Assembly (NCBI GenBank): GCA_011389765.1
Contig: JAABTT010000005.1
Span: forward strand, 24,456 to 88,455
Origin: Desulfohalobiaceae bacterium S24
Lineage (GTDB): Bacteria > Desulfobacterota > Desulfovibrionia > Desulfovibrionales > Desulfothermaceae
Length of the DNA: 64,000 bases
Reading direction: 5' to 3'
Shown: piece by piece, positions 19,521-28,059 of the stretch
Position numbering within the stretch: position 1 is the first letter of the stretch
Layout: every line of letters starts with the position of its first letter
The notes under the pieces: model-generated
Databases searched by the model: none
What the model was told of the DNA's origin: nothing
Seen by the model: the letters and a program-made list of their open reading frames with translations, nothing else
Program-made: the position numbers and the translations under genes

Positions 19521-20309
19521 ATGATCTATCAGAATCGCGATTTCAACATCAATCATATCCGGACCCGGAAAAAGCATACCTGCTACGGCATGGGGCTGGG
19601 AATCATGGTCCTGGACGATGCCTATCCCGGTTTTCCCGGGGACGTCCGCAACGCCAGCGCCTTTCCCTATCCGATCCAGTATGAGGTGGCTGTGGGCGTG
19701 GACAATTGGAACCTGGTCTGGGAGGAGGACAAGTCCCCCTGCCGGGAGCCGGTGCTCAGAGCGGCCAAAAAGCTGGAGCAGATGGGCTGCCGGGCCATTG
19801 CTGCGGAATGCGGCTATTTTGCCTATTTTCAAAAAGATGTGGCCGGTTCGGTGGATGTGCCGGTCTTCATGTCCAGCCTGCTTCAGGTTCCTTTTATCCA
19901 GCAGGTCATCGGTCCGAACAAGGACGTGGGCATTGTCTGCGCCCAGAAGAGGTTTTTATCCGAGGCGCACCTGAGCAATTCCGGGATCGATTTGAACAGC
20001 AGGTACATCGTGGCCGGGGCCGAGGACGAATACGGCTGTCCGGAGTTTGATAATCTCTGGAACCATGAAATACGGCCTGCGGTTCCGGAGATCTTCTATG
20101 ATAAGGCGGAAAGGGATTTTGTCGGGGTCTGCCGGGAGGTCTGCCGGGCTCATCCCACAATCGGGGCACTGATGCTCGAGTGCACCGGTATGCAGCCTTT
20201 TGCCCGGGCCGTGCAGCAGGCCGTGGATCTGCCGGTCTTCAGCTGGGGCACCCTTCTGGACTACGCTTATTCAGTCGTGGTGCACCGGGATTACTACGGA
20301 CATGTTTGA
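19521..20309 (+). CDS. Aspartate/glutamate/hydantoin racemase-family protein
   Basis: A 262-residue protein with the layout of the cofactor-independent Asp/Glu racemase superfamily: two Cys in matching positions of the two half-domains, one in AAECGYFAYF (about residue 98) and one in LMLECTGM (about residue 225). The stretch GPNKDVGIVCAQKRF between them matches the central beta-strand region. Similar proteins are racemases, isomerases or decarboxylases of amino acids, hydantoins or maleate; the actual reaction is unknown. It is followed immediately by a fragment of another gene and preceded by repeat copy B, so this spot shows rearrangement. Confidence 0.7.
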   Translation: MIYQNRDFNINHIRTRKKHTCYGMGLGIMVLDDAYPGFPGDVRNASAFPYPIQYEVAVGVDNWNLVWEEDKSPCREPVLRAAKKLEQMGCRAIAAECGYFAYFQKDVAGSVDVPVFMSSLLQVPFIQQVIGPNKDVGIVCAQKRFLSEAHLSNSGIDLNSRYIVAGAEDEYGCPEFDNLWNHEIRPAVPEIFYDKAERDFVGVCREVCRAHPTIGALMLECTGMQPFARAVQQAVDLPVFSWGTLLDYAYSVVVHRDYYGHV

Positions 20310-20320
20310 GCGAGGACGCT

Positions 20321-20464
20321 CAAGCATGTCATATTGAAGTGCCTTCGCCCAGTGCTCCCAACCTGGCCTTTGGTCAGGATGAGGAAAAGATTTTTGTCAT
20401 GGCTGTGGATGAAGTCAATGCAGCGCCCTATTGGGGGAAAGTCTACCAGGTCGATCTGGATTGA
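20321..20464 (+). pseudogene. 3' remnant of an SMP-30/gluconolactonase-family gene
   Basis: Reading in frame to the TGA at 20462-20464 gives about 46 residues beginning HIEVPSPSAPNLAFG and ending GKVYQVDLD. This resembles the last two strands of the SMP-30/gluconolactonase/LRE beta-propeller (pattern Pro-x-Asn-Leu-Ala-Phe-Gly, then Gly-x-Val-Tyr-x-Val-x-Leu). The frame runs into the racemase-like gene out of frame upstream, so the remaining five blades are missing. Similarity is judged by eye. Confidence 0.45.
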
Positions 20465-20511
20465 GTGGTTCAATTCAGAAAATGGAATCGAGGCTGCGAA
20501 GTCATATGAAA

Positions 20512-20545
20512 AAAAACCCGGTCTCTGCGGACCGGGTTTTTTTTT
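20512..20545. terminator. Bidirectional intrinsic terminator
   Basis: A 12-bp stem (20512-20523 with 20530-20541) with a GC-rich core AACCCGGTC is flanked by A and T runs, so it can stop transcription from both sides. It separates the racemase region (+) from the end of the AOR/MttB operon (-). Confidence 0.85.
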
Positions 20546-21971
20546 ATTCCAGCTTTCGACTCATATAAGCCTTCAGTTCCTCGTCCAGGGCGGGATCGAT
20601 CATGGTCTCCGGACAGGCCTGCAGCAGCTGCTTGTACTTTTTATTGGCCATGCCCACGAGGTCTTCAGATCCGATTCCCTTGAGCATGTTTTTGTGCCGT
20701 CCTCTGGAGGAGACCGAGGGACGCCAGTAGTTCCGGCAGTAGCGGAAGGTGCTTTCATGGGTCAGAAAACTGCTGCTTCCGGAGGTGACTTCCCTGATGA
20801 TATCCAGAGACAGGGATTCCTGGGTTACTTCCAGGCCGTCGGTGATGCGGTGAAAGCGTTTAAACAGCTCTTCATCGATCATGAATTTTTCATAGGAGGT
20901 AACCATCAAGGCGTCCAGGGTGCCCAGACAGTTGCTCAGGATATTCGCGCCGGTAAGCATGCCCATCATCAGGTTCTGCTCGGTTTCATACCCGGCCTGG
21001 CAGTCGATCTCATCGGAATCGGTCATGCCGCACATGATGCGGGTGGGAACTTTGTACAGGTCGTTGGCCAGTTGCAGGTTTGCGGAATTGATCAAAAAGG
21101 GTTCCGGGGATCCGGTAATGTACTGGCCTTGATTCAGGTCTCCGACAGTGGATGACGGGGAGTAGACCACGGGATTTTCCGGATTGATGAGCTGAATGAG
21201 GGTGGTCCCGGCAATGATCTCCGCGTTTTGCTGGACCACAGTGCCCACCAGATTGACCGGTCCGGAAATCCCGGCCAGGATGCAGGGCAGGATAAAAACC
21301 GGCTGCTTGTGCCTGGCGTAGACCATCATGGTTTCAATGGCGTCGGGCCCATAGGCCATGGGACTCAAGGGATTGACGCTCACTCCGACCACATGGCTGT
21401 TCTGGAGAACATTGCTGCGGCCGAAAGCGATGTCCACCATCTCCAGGACCTGAGCGGCCTGACGTCCGTCGAGACAGTAGCTGAGGAGCGGCTTGTCCGT
21501 GTGTTTGATGGTTTCATACATCAATCTTAGATGCATGTCCTGCAGGTCGATGTCCTGGGGCACCACAGGCAGGCCTCCGACAATATTGGCCACATCGCTG
21601 GCCTGACACATCTTTTGCAGGTTGATGTAATCCTGCAATCCTGCCGGCCGCCGGCCGTTATCCTGACATTGAATGTCTGTGGGGCCGGTGTTGGGCTGGA
21701 CGGCAAAGCCTTTGCCGATGAGCAGATCGTGGTCAGGGTTTCTGGCTTGAAACCGGAATCTTGATGGGCAGCGCATCATGGCGTTTTCAGCCATCTTCTG
21801 GGGAATATACACGGTCTGCCCGTCCACTTTGGCCCCGCGCTCCCGGAAAACAGTCAGGGCTTCTTCCGACTTGAAGGCAATTCCGCAGGTTTCCAGGAGT
21901 TCGATGGAGGCGTCGTGGATGGTGTTGATCTCATCCTTGGAAAGGGGATCGATTTTACTCTTTAAGGCCAT
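20544..21971 (-). CDS. MttB-superfamily methyltransferase, non-pyrrolysine (homologue 2)
   Basis: Last gene of the six-gene minus-strand operon. The 475 residues carry the superfamily hallmarks: GFAVQPNTGPTDIQC near residue 95, the VNPLSPM segment, and SGPVNLVGTVVQQNAE. The pyrrolysine site is occupied by Met (MCGMTDSDE). It should transfer a methyl group from an amine to a corrinoid protein, but no corrinoid partner is nearby. GGAG stands five bases before the ATG. It is separated by 33 bases from the MoaD/ThiS-like gene, so the operon likely joins methyl transfer to oxidation of the carbon skeleton. Confidence 0.85.
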   Translation of the reverse strand: MALKSKIDPLSKDEINTIHDASIELLETCGIAFKSEEALTVFRERGAKVDGQTVYIPQKMAENAMMRCPSRFRFQARNPDHDLLIGKGFAVQPNTGPTDIQCQDNGRRPAGLQDYINLQKMCQASDVANIVGGLPVVPQDIDLQDMHLRLMYETIKHTDKPLLSYCLDGRQAAQVLEMVDIAFGRSNVLQNSHVVGVSVNPLSPMAYGPDAIETMMVYARHKQPVFILPCILAGISGPVNLVGTVVQQNAEIIAGTTLIQLINPENPVVYSPSSTVGDLNQGQYITGSPEPFLINSANLQLANDLYKVPTRIMCGMTDSDEIDCQAGYETEQNLMMGMLTGANILSNCLGTLDALMVTSYEKFMIDEELFKRFHRITDGLEVTQESLSLDIIREVTSGSSSFLTHESTFRYCRNYWRPSVSSRGRHKNMLKGIGSEDLVGMANKKYKQLLQACPETMIDPALDEELKAYMSRKLE

Positions 21972-22004
21972 ACAAGCTCCACAATACAGGTTTCAGGTTC
22001 TGGC

Positions 22005-22202
22005 TCATCCACCGCCTACTGCGGAGATAAGGATGATTTCCACTCCATCCGGTATCCGGAAGGAATCGAACTCGCTCCGACCGACGTATTGCTCATTGAT
22101 CAGGGCCGCGGCATACGGAAATGAGTCGTGTATTTTTTCAAGGAGTTCCGTGATGGTTATTCCCGCATGCCAGGCAATATCCCTGTTCTTGACCCGGATC
22201 AT
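22005..22202 (-). CDS. MoaD/ThiS-family sulfur-carrier protein
   Basis: A 65-residue ubiquitin-fold protein ending in Ala-Val-Gly-Gly-Gly. The terminal Gly-Gly is where MoaD/ThiS proteins are adenylated and thiocarboxylated. The segment PDGVEIILISAVGGG is a close match to the family's C-terminal strand. Its ATG overlaps the AOR stop as ATGA (22199-22202), which points to translational coupling. Small MoaD-like proteins next to aldehyde:ferredoxin oxidoreductases are thought to supply dithiolene sulfur for the tungsten-pterin cofactor. Confidence 0.8.
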   Translation of the reverse strand: MIRVKNRDIAWHAGITITELLEKIHDSFPYAAALINEQYVGRSEFDSFRIPDGVEIILISAVGGG

Positions 22203-24121
22203 TTTTCGATGCTCCAGGCCAGCCCCAGGCGTTTTAGTGTCTCCGGGGCGGGAATTCCGGTTGTTTCGTCCCAGCCGCACTGGCGGTAGTATTCGCTGCG
22301 GGCCGCCTCGAATTCCTGCTTGTCCACTTTCCAGCCCTCGGACAGTCCGCCCTTCAAGGGGGCATTGAAGAATTTTTCCGGCAGGGTGTCCTGGGCTGCG
22401 GCAATGCCTTCCCGGGCATTGAAGCGGCGCATCATGTTCAAGCGCCGCTCGCCGACCTGGAGCAGTTCTTCCATGCTCACCTCCCATCCGGTCACGGCCC
22501 GGACAAAGGCAAGGGTCTGCTCCGGACCGTAGAGCTGCCAGGTGGAGCCCCAGACAAACTGGCAGAGATTGAGACTGTCCATGAGGCTCATGAGCTGCTG
22601 GGTCTTGCGCGCGTAGCTGACTTTGGCCGCATTCAAGGCCGCCGCGGGCTGGGGATCGGCCAGTCCGAGAAAGGCCAGCCTTTCGGAAAAGTGTTCGAAG
22701 ACCTCCTGCTCATATTCAGTATCGTGTTCACTGCTCTGATGATCGGCCCCAAAGGGATTGACCGCATAGATCAGAGCCATGCTTTTCTTGTGCTGGGGCA
22801 TATGGGCCGGGGATTCCTGATTTTTGCAGGTGATCAGAAAGCGTTCGCCTTTGCCGAGCTGTCCGGCGGCCCGGGCAGATCCCTCGGCCAAAATCCGGCC
22901 AAAGCCTTCCCGCTTGGCGATCAGTTCCGTGAGATCAAGCATGGCCTGGGCATCCCCGAATCTGAGCTCCAGTCCCTCCGTCTCTTCCAGGGTCAACTCC
23001 CCCGCCTCGAAAGCCTCCATGGCCCAGGCAATGGTCGCACCGCAGGAGATGGTATCCAATCCGTATTTGTTGCAGAGTTCGTTGGCCTTGGCGATGGCCG
23101 GCAGATCGTCGATCCCGCAATAGGAGCCGAAAGTGGCCACCGTCTCGTATTCCGGACCGCCGTACACAGGATCCACCGGATAGGGGCCGTCTGTGATCTC
23201 CACCACCCGCTTGCACTTGACGACGCAACCGAAACAGGTGTCGATTCCCAGACGGTTCTGTTCTCCTGTTCCGCAGCCTTTGAGGATGGTCTTGGTCATG
23301 GTGGTTCCGTCGATCTTCTGGGCTTGATCGAAAACCCCGGAACTGAAATTGTAGCTGGGCAGCCCCCCGGCGGCCTGCATCCCCAGAACCGCGCTGGCCG
23401 TGCCGTAGAGGTCCATTCCGGCCACCATGGAGTCCGGGTAGGTCTTGGCTCCCCATTTGGCCAGTTCATTGACTGTTGTTCTGTCCGCCGTCTGGGGCCT
23501 CTGCTTTCCCCTGACCACGACGGCTTTCAGGTTCTTACTGCCCATGACCGCGCCCATGCCGGTCCGGCCGTTGGCCCGATTGCTCATACTGATCACCGCG
23601 GCGAATCTGACCTGATTTTCGCCGCCGGGTCCAATCTGAAGAATTTTGACTTTTTCGTCTCCAAGTTCTTCTTTGATCTGTTGTTCGGCATCTCCGGTGA
23701 TTTGGCCCCAGAGGTGACCGGCGTCTTTGATTTCCGCTTCGCCGTCATGGATCCAGAGATAGACCGGGGCCGAAGCCCGACCCTTGATGATCACTGCGTC
23801 AAACCCGCTGAATTTCAGTTCCGCCGGCCAATAGCCGCCGGATTGAGAATCGCCGACTGCGCCTGTCAGCGGAGATTTGGCGCTGATGGTGATGCGGCTC
23901 TGGCCGGATACCGGCAGACCGGTGGTCACTCCGGCGCTGATGGCCAGGATGTTGCCCGGATCAAAGGCATCCAGCCCGGGGGCCATGTCCCGGAGCAGGT
24001 AGTAGAGGTTCAGGCCGCTGCCCCCCATGTATTTTCGATAAAAGGCTTCATCAGGGCTCTCCACTGTGGTGGTTCTGTCAAAGAGATTGACGTGCAAAAT
24101 TTTTCCCATATAGCCGGCCAT
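22199..24121 (-). CDS. Aldehyde:ferredoxin oxidoreductase family protein (tungsten type), 1
   Basis: Oxidises an aldehyde to a carboxylate with ferredoxin as acceptor, using a bis-pterin tungsten cofactor and one [4Fe-4S] cluster. The 640 residues begin with the family N-terminus (MAGYMGKILHVNLFD). Cluster ligands appear as Cys-x2-Cys-x3-Cys in DTCFGCVVKC and the late Cys in MDSLNLCQF. The pterin region includes GRTGMGAVMGSKNLKAV and the conserved Glu of GGPEYET. AAGGAG precedes the ATG. It is flanked by a beta-hydroxyacid dehydrogenase gene (15 bases upstream) and the coupled MoaD/ThiS gene. Confidence 0.92.
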   Translation of the reverse strand: MAGYMGKILHVNLFDRTTTVESPDEAFYRKYMGGSGLNLYYLLRDMAPGLDAFDPGNILAISAGVTTGLPVSGQSRITISAKSPLTGAVGDSQSGGYWPAELKFSGFDAVIIKGRASAPVYLWIHDGEAEIKDAGHLWGQITGDAEQQIKEELGDEKVKILQIGPGGENQVRFAAVISMSNRANGRTGMGAVMGSKNLKAVVVRGKQRPQTADRTTVNELAKWGAKTYPDSMVAGMDLYGTASAVLGMQAAGGLPSYNFSSGVFDQAQKIDGTTMTKTILKGCGTGEQNRLGIDTCFGCVVKCKRVVEITDGPYPVDPVYGGPEYETVATFGSYCGIDDLPAIAKANELCNKYGLDTISCGATIAWAMEAFEAGELTLEETEGLELRFGDAQAMLDLTELIAKREGFGRILAEGSARAAGQLGKGERFLITCKNQESPAHMPQHKKSMALIYAVNPFGADHQSSEHDTEYEQEVFEHFSERLAFLGLADPQPAAALNAAKVSYARKTQQLMSLMDSLNLCQFVWGSTWQLYGPEQTLAFVRAVTGWEVSMEELLQVGERRLNMMRRFNAREGIAAAQDTLPEKFFNAPLKGGLSEGWKVDKQEFEAARSEYYRQCGWDETTGIPAPETLKRLGLAWSIEK

Positions 24122-24136
24122 ACAGACTCCTTTGTT

Positions 24137-25117
24137 TCAGGTTTTGCTCGTGTCGACCGGACAGCGATCCGTCCATTTGACCTCATAGCCCGGTTCCTCA
24201 GGCTCCTCATCCACGAGTTCCGCCGGGAAGCCGGAGGCCAGGAGTTCGCAGCCGCAGGCCTGTTCAAGCCGTTTGACGATATTCGGGGAGAAGCAGCGCT
24301 CGCCGTAACAGGTCTGGCCGTCGGCAAAGATCCTCTGGACGAGCGGGCCGATTTCCAGGGGAACGGCCAGGGATTCGGCCAGGGCGTTGAACAGGCTCAT
24401 GTCCTTGAGCACCAAGTCCATGGTAAAATTCACATCGCGGCTGCCGTTTAAGATGAGCTGACTTTCGGTCTCGTGCACAAAGGAATTGCCGGATGAGATC
24501 CGAATCGCTTCGTAGGTCGTGTTCATATCCATACCTGCTTTTTTGGCGGTCATCAAGGCCTCGCTGAGGCCCACCAGATGGACCGAGGCCAGGTAGTTGG
24601 TGACCACCTTCAGGATGGAGGCCGATCCAAGGTACCCGGTGTGCAAAATGCGCCGCCCCATGGACCTCAAGACCGGAAAGACAGCCTCAAAGGTTTCCCG
24701 GTCGCAGCCTGCGAAAATGGAAATATTCCCGGTAGCCGCCCGGTGGCAGCCGCCGGAAACAGGACAGTCAACCGGGTGTCCTCCGGCGGCTGTGATTAGA
24801 GACCCCAGTCTCCGGATTTCAGCGGCATCCGTGGTGCTCATTTCCAGCCAGTAGCTGCCGGTTCTCAGGCCGGCCAGGATGCCGTCCGGCGCTTCCAGGA
24901 CCGCGGCCGAAACAGTGGGATTGGGCAGACAGGTGATGAGCAGGTCGCACTCTTGGGCCATGGCCCGGGGCGTTTCCGCCCATAAAGCCCCTCGATCCAG
25001 GAGCGGCTGAGCCGATGACTGATTCAGGTCCAGGATGGTGAGTGAAAAGCCATTCCGCAAAAGACTGCCGGCCAACTTGGCCCCGACATTCCCCAGTCCG
25101 ATAAAGCCGATGTTCAT
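24137..25117 (-). CDS. NAD(P)-dependent beta-hydroxyacid dehydrogenase (3-hydroxyisobutyrate dehydrogenase family)
   Basis: Oxidises a 3-hydroxy acid to the semialdehyde, or runs in reverse. The 326 residues start with a Rossmann motif (NIGFIGLGNVGAKLAGSLL), and contain the substrate-binding signature DCPVSGGCHRAATG and the catalytic Lys region GSASILKVVTNYL with the usual Asn four residues on. The C-terminal 25 residues (ELVDEEPEEPGYE and on) are an acidic extension not typical of the family. AAGGAG lies before the ATG. The operon position suggests that its product aldehyde could feed the AOR next door. Confidence 0.85.
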   Translation of the reverse strand: MNIGFIGLGNVGAKLAGSLLRNGFSLTILDLNQSSAQPLLDRGALWAETPRAMAQECDLLITCLPNPTVSAAVLEAPDGILAGLRTGSYWLEMSTTDAAEIRRLGSLITAAGGHPVDCPVSGGCHRAATGNISIFAGCDRETFEAVFPVLRSMGRRILHTGYLGSASILKVVTNYLASVHLVGLSEALMTAKKAGMDMNTTYEAIRISSGNSFVHETESQLILNGSRDVNFTMDLVLKDMSLFNALAESLAVPLEIGPLVQRIFADGQTCYGERCFSPNIVKRLEQACGCELLASGFPAELVDEEPEEPGYEVKWTDRCPVDTSKT

Positions 25118-25194
25118 GAGCTCTTCTCCTTTTCAAGGTATGAGAAGCTGAAGTTTGTGATGATCGAACATTCAATCCGGCTTGCTTATTTGAA

Positions 25195-25275
25195 AAAAAG
25201 TTGTTGGTTTTATTTCAGGTAAGCAGTTTGTATTATTTTTTTCACACGCATAAATCCAAAATCCAGAATTCTTTA
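25195..25275. repeat. Intergenic repeat, AATCGTAAATCC family (copy 1)
   Basis: AT-rich stretch ending near TAAATCCAAAATCCAGAATT. Related, diverged copies lie at 27841-27917, 29684-29770 and about 32800-32840. It sits inside the minus-strand operon, between the enolase-superfamily and dehydrogenase genes. Confidence 0.5.
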
Positions 25276-26457
25276 GATCGGCTCTGGGTGCATCTCCAGA
25301 TGAAGCTTCTCCCCGGTATAGGGATGCTCGGCAGCAACGGCTTCGTTGAGTTCAACTCCGAGTCCGGGTTCGCTCGGCGGAATAATATAGCCGTTTTCCC
25401 AGGTGATCGGTTTTTTGAGGAGGTCGGCCTGGAAACCCCGCCAGGTCTCGATACTCTCCTGGATCAGAAAATTGGGGGTGCAGGCGTCCAGCTGGATGCA
25501 GGCTGCCCCGGAGATGGGACCATTGTAAAGGTGCGGGGCGATCTGGCAGTAATGGGCTTCAGCCATGCCGGCGATTTTTTTGGCTTCCAGGATGCCGCCG
25601 ACCCGGCCCAGGTTCATTTGGAGGATGGACGCGGCCTGCTCGCGCAAAAGTCCTGCAAACTGGTATTTTGAGGCCAGCCGCTCTCCGGTGGCAATGGGAA
25701 TGGAGGACCCCCGGGCCACTTTGGCCATTTCCTGCACGTTTTCCGGGGGCACGGGTTCTTCGAACCAGAGGGGATCATAGGGAGCCAGGCGCCTGGAGAG
25801 GCGGAGGGCGCCGGAGGCAGTCATCTGGCCATGGGTGCCGAAGAGCAGGTCACAGCGGCTGCCCACGGCTTCCCGGATGGTTTTAATGAATTTTTCGGCG
25901 GTTTCCAGGGCTTCCAGCGAGAGCTGCCGGGGATCATATGCGGAATAGGGCCCTGCCGGATCGAATTTCACGGCGGTGAAGCCCTGCTCAACATATTTCA
26001 GAGCCTTGGCTGCAGCCAGGTCCGGATTGGTGTATACATTGTCCGCCTGGTCGCCATCCGGATAGATATAGGTATAGCTGCGCAGCTTTTCATGCACCCG
26101 GCCGCCCAGGAGCTCATAAATCGGTTTGTTCAGCTCCTTGCCCACGATATCCCAGCAGGCGGTTTCCAGGCCGCTGAGAATGGCCATGAGCGAGAGGTCG
26201 GATCGCTGGGTATAGCCCCTGGAATAGACCTGCCGCCAGAGATTTTCAATCTTGAAGGGGTCTTCCCCGATCACATGCCGTTCACAGACATCGGCGATCA
26301 TAGACTCGACCACTGTGGGGTGAAACGGTGGGGCGTAGACTTCGCCGAAGCCGGTAACATTGGAATCAGTGTTCAGTTTGACGAAAATCCAGTAGGGCCC
26401 GCCGAAATGAGGCGGGGGGTTGCCGACGACATAGGTTTTAAATCCCTGAATTTTCAT
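25273..26457 (-). CDS. Mandelate racemase/muconate lactonizing enzyme family protein (probable sugar-acid-type dehydratase)
   Basis: Enolase-superfamily TIM-barrel enzyme that abstracts a proton alpha to a carboxylate. The 394 residues show the N-terminal capping domain (MKIQGFKTYVVGNPPPHFGG), the metal ligands Asp in CDLLFGTHGQMT, Glu in LWFEEPVPPEN and Glu in IATGERLAS, and a candidate catalytic His in QIAPHLYNGP. These features resemble the galactonate/mannonate dehydratase subgroups, so dehydration of a hydroxy acid is likely but the substrate is unknown. The ATG at 26457 has GGAGG six bases upstream. It lies in the operon between the Fe-alcohol dehydrogenase and the beta-hydroxyacid dehydrogenase. 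Confidence 0.8.
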   Translation of the reverse strand: MKIQGFKTYVVGNPPPHFGGPYWIFVKLNTDSNVTGFGEVYAPPFHPTVVESMIADVCERHVIGEDPFKIENLWRQVYSRGYTQRSDLSLMAILSGLETACWDIVGKELNKPIYELLGGRVHEKLRSYTYIYPDGDQADNVYTNPDLAAAKALKYVEQGFTAVKFDPAGPYSAYDPRQLSLEALETAEKFIKTIREAVGSRCDLLFGTHGQMTASGALRLSRRLAPYDPLWFEEPVPPENVQEMAKVARGSSIPIATGERLASKYQFAGLLREQAASILQMNLGRVGGILEAKKIAGMAEAHYCQIAPHLYNGPISGAACIQLDACTPNFLIQESIETWRGFQADLLKKPITWENGYIIPPSEPGLGVELNEAVAAEHPYTGEKLHLEMHPEPI

Positions 26458-26470
26458 GGCGTTCCTCCGT

Positions 26471-26500
26471 ATCTGTTTTTTTGCAGACAAAAAAACAGAT
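26471..26500. promoter_or_regulatory. Perfect 12-bp hairpin between operon genes
   Basis: ATCTGTTTTTTT (26471-26482) pairs with 26489-26500 around a six-base loop. It lies just ahead of the ribosome-binding site of the enolase-superfamily gene and could act as an attenuator or RNA-processing site inside the operon. Confidence 0.45.
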
Positions 26501-26557
26501 ATGCTGCTAGAATTAATCTCCTGTTTGAACTTTTTCCAGGCCTCTATAGTCCCGGCC

Positions 26558-27742
26558 TCAATAGGCCTGGAAAAAAAGTTCGGTCAGGATCTCTTCGCTG
26601 ACCGGCCGGGGGTTGGACATCCAGTTCAGATCGGCATGGGCGGCCTTGCCCAGAGGGCCGATCTGCTCTTGTGTAACTCCGGCCTCGCTGAGGCGGGGCG
26701 GCAGACCGGTGTCCTGGGATAAGAGGCGAACCGCTTCCACAGCCCCAAGGGCTCGCTGCCGGAGGGTATCGGCCTGCTGATAGGGTCCGTCCAGGGCTTT
26801 GCCGATCCGGGCGTAGCGTTCCAGGGCGCCGGGGAGGCTGTATTCCATTTGATAGGGGAGCATCAGGGCATTGGCCAAGCCGTGCTGGACGTTCGCCAGG
26901 CTGGAAAGGGGATGGGCCAGGGAATGACAGGCGCCGAGTTGTTTGGCGGCGATGCCGATGCCCCCGATGAGGGAGGCAAGCATGAGGTCGGCCCTGGCCT
27001 GTTCATTGTCCCCCTGAGCCACGGCAATGCGCAGGCTCTTTCCGATAAGCTCAATGCCGGAGAGGATCATGGGGTCGAGCATGGGGTGGTCATTGGTGGA
27101 TACATAGGCTTCAATACAGTGGGACAGGGCGTCCATGCCGGTGGCCGCGGTCAGAAAGGGCGGCAGGGTCAGCGTCAGGGCCGGATCGGCCAGGGCCACA
27201 GTGGGAATGAGATCCTGGTTGCCGATGCCGGTTTTGACCTGGTTTTCCAAATCCGTGATCAGGCTCCAGGGCGTGGCTTCACTCCCGGTCCCGGCGGTGG
27301 TGGGAACGGCGATCATGGGGGGCATCTTCCTGGCCGCGGGCAAGGGTCGATTGCTCTTGCGGGAAGACAAATAGTCGCCGATCCGGACGCCGGCAGGTTC
27401 AGCAGTCAGAACACGGACGGCTTTGGCCGTATCCAGGGCGCTGCCGCCGCCGATGCCTACAATGCAATCGGCTCCGCTGTCTCGATAGGCCGCCCCGGCC
27501 GCGTCAATGGAATCCGTATCCGGGTTGGGCACCACCGTGTCGTAGCAGACATATTGCCGGGAAAAAGCCTCCAGAGATTCGGTGATGGGTTCTAAGAGGC
27601 CTGCGGCTTGAGTGCCGGGGTCGACAACAATAAAGGTCCGGGTGACGCCCAGGTTTTGTGCTTCCTGCCCGACCAGACCGGCTGCCCCGTATCCGGAATG
27701 GATCCGATCGGGCCAGGAGGAGCTCGCTAAACATCCAGTCAT
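26558..27742 (-). CDS. Iron-containing alcohol dehydrogenase
   Basis: Group III NAD(P)-dependent alcohol dehydrogenase. The 394 residues contain the nucleotide-binding GIGGGSALDTAKAV (about residue 95), the threonine-rich AVPTTAGTGSEAT, and the metal-binding stretch GMDALSHCIEAY followed by GACHSLAHPL and VQHGLANA, which supply the Asp and three His iron ligands. It is the first gene of the minus-strand operon, about 205 bases downstream of a sigma-54-type promoter. The ATG at 27742 has AAGGA upstream and gives the normal N-terminus; a frame from 27787 adds 15 unlikely residues. The substrate could be an alcohol from an osmolyte such as choline, but this is only inference. Confidence 0.87.
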   Translation of the reverse strand: MTGCLASSSWPDRIHSGYGAAGLVGQEAQNLGVTRTFIVVDPGTQAAGLLEPITESLEAFSRQYVCYDTVVPNPDTDSIDAAGAAYRDSGADCIVGIGGGSALDTAKAVRVLTAEPAGVRIGDYLSSRKSNRPLPAARKMPPMIAVPTTAGTGSEATPWSLITDLENQVKTGIGNQDLIPTVALADPALTLTLPPFLTAATGMDALSHCIEAYVSTNDHPMLDPMILSGIELIGKSLRIAVAQGDNEQARADLMLASLIGGIGIAAKQLGACHSLAHPLSSLANVQHGLANALMLPYQMEYSLPGALERYARIGKALDGPYQQADTLRQRALGAVEAVRLLSQDTGLPPRLSEAGVTQEQIGPLGKAAHADLNWMSNPRPVSEEILTELFFQAY

Positions 27743-27840
27743 GATTTTTCCTTTGGGTTTCTGTGAAAGAGGCAGGATGCTACACATTGGGTGAAAGGAA
27801 TGTCAAATGTGTTTTAGCTCCATACCAGCCGGTAAGGGGA

Positions 27841-27917
27841 AATTATTAGTTGTATATCGGCTAACCGGTTCGTATTCTTTGTCTCAACAATCGTAAATCC
27901 AAAATTTAAAATTCTAG
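27841..27917. repeat. Intergenic repeat, AATCGTAAATCC family (copy 2)
   Basis: Contains CTAACCGGTTCGTATTCTTT and CAACAATCGTAAATCCAAAA, which match copy 3 at 29684-29770. Both copies flank the sigma-54 activator gene. The gap 27743-28059 otherwise holds only the promoter at 27948 and a 15-base inverted repeat at 27977-27991. Confidence 0.55.
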
Positions 27918-27947
27918 AGAAGATGCCTGTCCGACTGGAGAGCTTCT

Positions 27948-27963
27948 AGCAAATTTCATACCA
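27948..27963 (-). promoter_or_regulatory. Candidate sigma-54 promoter for the ADH-AOR-MttB operon
   Basis: On the minus strand the sequence is TGGTATG-AAAT-TTGCT, close to the -24/-12 consensus TGGCACG-N4-TTGCW, with GG and GC exactly ten bases apart. It faces the ADH gene. An inverted repeat ACAGG-CTTGA-CCTGT at 27977-27991, upstream on that strand, could be an activator site. Confidence 0.65.
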
Positions 27964-28059
27964 GAACCGGCTGCGTTTAGACAGGCTTGACCTGTGGCAA
28001 TTTCCAGGGTAGACTGATGCAAAAATGACTCATTATAACGAGGGTATGAAGTAGCAATT

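Noticed and set aside
22691..24451. Long plus-strand frame (586 codons) opposite the AOR and dehydrogenase genes
   Set aside because: It runs antisense to two genes with full family motifs and shows no recognisable domain.
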